From Paenibacillus sp. GM2 (GTDB lineage Bacteria > Bacillota > Bacilli > Paenibacillales > Paenibacillaceae): a stretch of DNA of 34,738 bases. The position numbers and the translations under genes were made by a program. Every line of letters begins with the position of its first letter. The first letter of the stretch is position 1. The notes under the pieces are model-generated. The model made no database searches, was not told the origin of the DNA, and worked only from the letters and a program-made list of their open reading frames with translations. Of this stretch, positions 34,085-34,738 are shown in pieces. Where the stretch lies: contig NZ_LN831277.1 in assembly GCF_900069005.2 (NCBI RefSeq), positions 523,940 through 558,677 on the forward strand, in the 5' to 3' direction.

Positions 34085-34267
34085 TAAGGAAACTACAGAT
34101 CGCTATTTCCCCAAAAACAGCGGCAAACTTATTTTAACGAAACCCCATATCGTTATTCGGCGGAAATCCGGGATATTGATCCTAAAATCGTCGCAATAGC
34201 GATATCCAGTTTCATTAAAATTTCCGGAGGCCTGTTTTGGTGCAAATAGCGATACCCTGTTTCCTTA
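34085..34267. repeat. Nested inverted repeat between argC and argJ
   Basis: Four units of the pattern GAAAC-N5-ATCG(C/T)TATT. Units 1 (34085-34110) and 2 (34135-34160) face right; units 3 (34192-34217) and 4 (34241-34267) face left. Unit 1 mirrors unit 4 and unit 2 mirrors unit 3, and the 23-24 nt spacers also mirror (CCAAAAACAG on one side, CCAAAACAGG on the other). The whole is an imperfect inverted repeat with arms of about 76 nt and a 31-nt loop. Confidence 0.8.
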
Positions 34268-34421
34268 GATGAAAAGGAGAAGATCGCAAGGGCTCACAGC
34301 CAAGAGAACGAATAGGATTACGTCGACATATGGAAGTACAGTCAGAAGAACAGCGGTACAGCAATTCAGCAGCTTAGCTGTTTATAAGATAAACAGGATT
34401 CAGGAAATGGAGAGGATCGTC

Positions 34422-34738
34422 ATGGGAGTGGTTAGTTTATTTCAGGTTGTTCCGGAGGGCTCGATTACTTCGCCGAAGGGGTTTCAGGCCGGCGGACTGC
34501 ATTGCGGCCTGAAGAAGACCTCGCGCAATGATCTGGGCGCGATATATTGTGAGGTGCCGGCGACGGCGGCGGCGGTCTACACGACCAATCTGTTCCAGGC
34601 TGCACCGCTGAAGGTGACGCGGGAATCGATCGCGTCCAATAACGGTCAGCTGCGGGCTGTGGTCGTGAACAGCGGCAACGCCAACGCCTGCACCGGCCGC
34701 CAGGGCGAAGCCGATGCGTATGCGATGCGCGCGGCAGC
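34422..34738 (+). CDS. argJ: Bifunctional ArgJ, N-terminal part (3' end outside window)
   Basis: The first 105 codons of glutamate N-acetyltransferase/amino-acid acetyltransferase, which moves acetyl groups from acetylornithine to glutamate in the arginine cycle. Seen: [51 protein letters not shown] and [20 protein letters not shown], all conserved near the ArgJ N terminus. The autocleavage Thr lies beyond the window. The ATG follows GGAGAGG. The DNA becomes very GC-rich toward the end. Order argC - argJ is the usual arginine operon order. Confidence 0.95.
   Translation, partial: MGVVSLFQVVPEGSITSPKGFQAGGLHCGLKKTSRNDLGAIYCEVPATAAAVYTTNLFQAAPLKVTRESIASNNGQLRAVVVNSGNANACTGRQGEADAYAMRAA

Overview
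The window looks like a low-to-moderate G+C Firmicute of the Paenibacillus type. The evidence is the comF - yvyF - flgM - flgN - flgK - flgL - yviE - fliW - csrA - flaG - fliD - fliS - fliT - hag block, followed further on by hpf - secA - prfB (with the classical RF2 frameshift). Strong Shine-Dalgarno sequences, TTG/GTG starts, sigma-D type motility promoters and a Btr-like iron regulator support this. The call rests on gene content and order only; no database was searched. There are no tRNA or rRNA genes, no CRISPR array and no intact insertion sequence.

Layout. 1-2471: competence genes comFA (5' end outside the window) and comFC, separated by about 430 bp of apparently non-coding DNA. 2489-2816: a degenerate copy of an intergenic repeat. 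2942-11445: flagellar late genes, comprising the anti-sigma factor, chaperones, hook-filament junction, the FliW/CsrA control switch, the filament cap and flagellin. 11554-20926: a tightly packed, AT-rich nonulosonate-type sugar locus with a Maf-type glycosyltransferase, probably modifying flagellin. 21073-22962: a convergent GT2 glycosyltransferase with its own sigma-D-like promoter. 23261-28583: cspB-type cold shock gene, hpf, secA and prfB. 28702-32485: a YitT membrane protein, then a Fur-box-controlled siderophore-binding lipoprotein broken by an in-frame TAG, and a Btr-like AraC/binding-protein fusion. 33008 to the end: argC and the start of argJ.

How it works together. FlgM holds back sigma-D; once it is exported, sigma-D can fire flgM, hag, the first gene of the sugar locus and the convergent glycosyltransferase, all of which carry recognisable sigma-D-like sites. 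FliW titrates CsrA, and the hag leader carries two GGA motifs, one in an ideal CsrA hairpin and one on the Shine-Dalgarno. The sugar locus appears able to make a CMP-activated nonulosonate-like sugar that Maf would attach to flagellin before export. It has no recognisable PseC/LegC aminotransferase and no PseG/LegG hydrolase, and instead has three extra SDR enzymes and an aldo/keto reductase, so the sugar may not be ordinary pseudaminic or legionaminic acid.

Non-coding structure stands out: three divergent copies of a MITE-like repeat with GTTCAAAA ends (next to yvyF, prfB and argC), a 183-bp nested inverted repeat between argC and argJ, a 50-bp perfect palindrome between the convergent glycosylation genes, and a sigma-D -10 element built into a terminator stem upstream of flgM.
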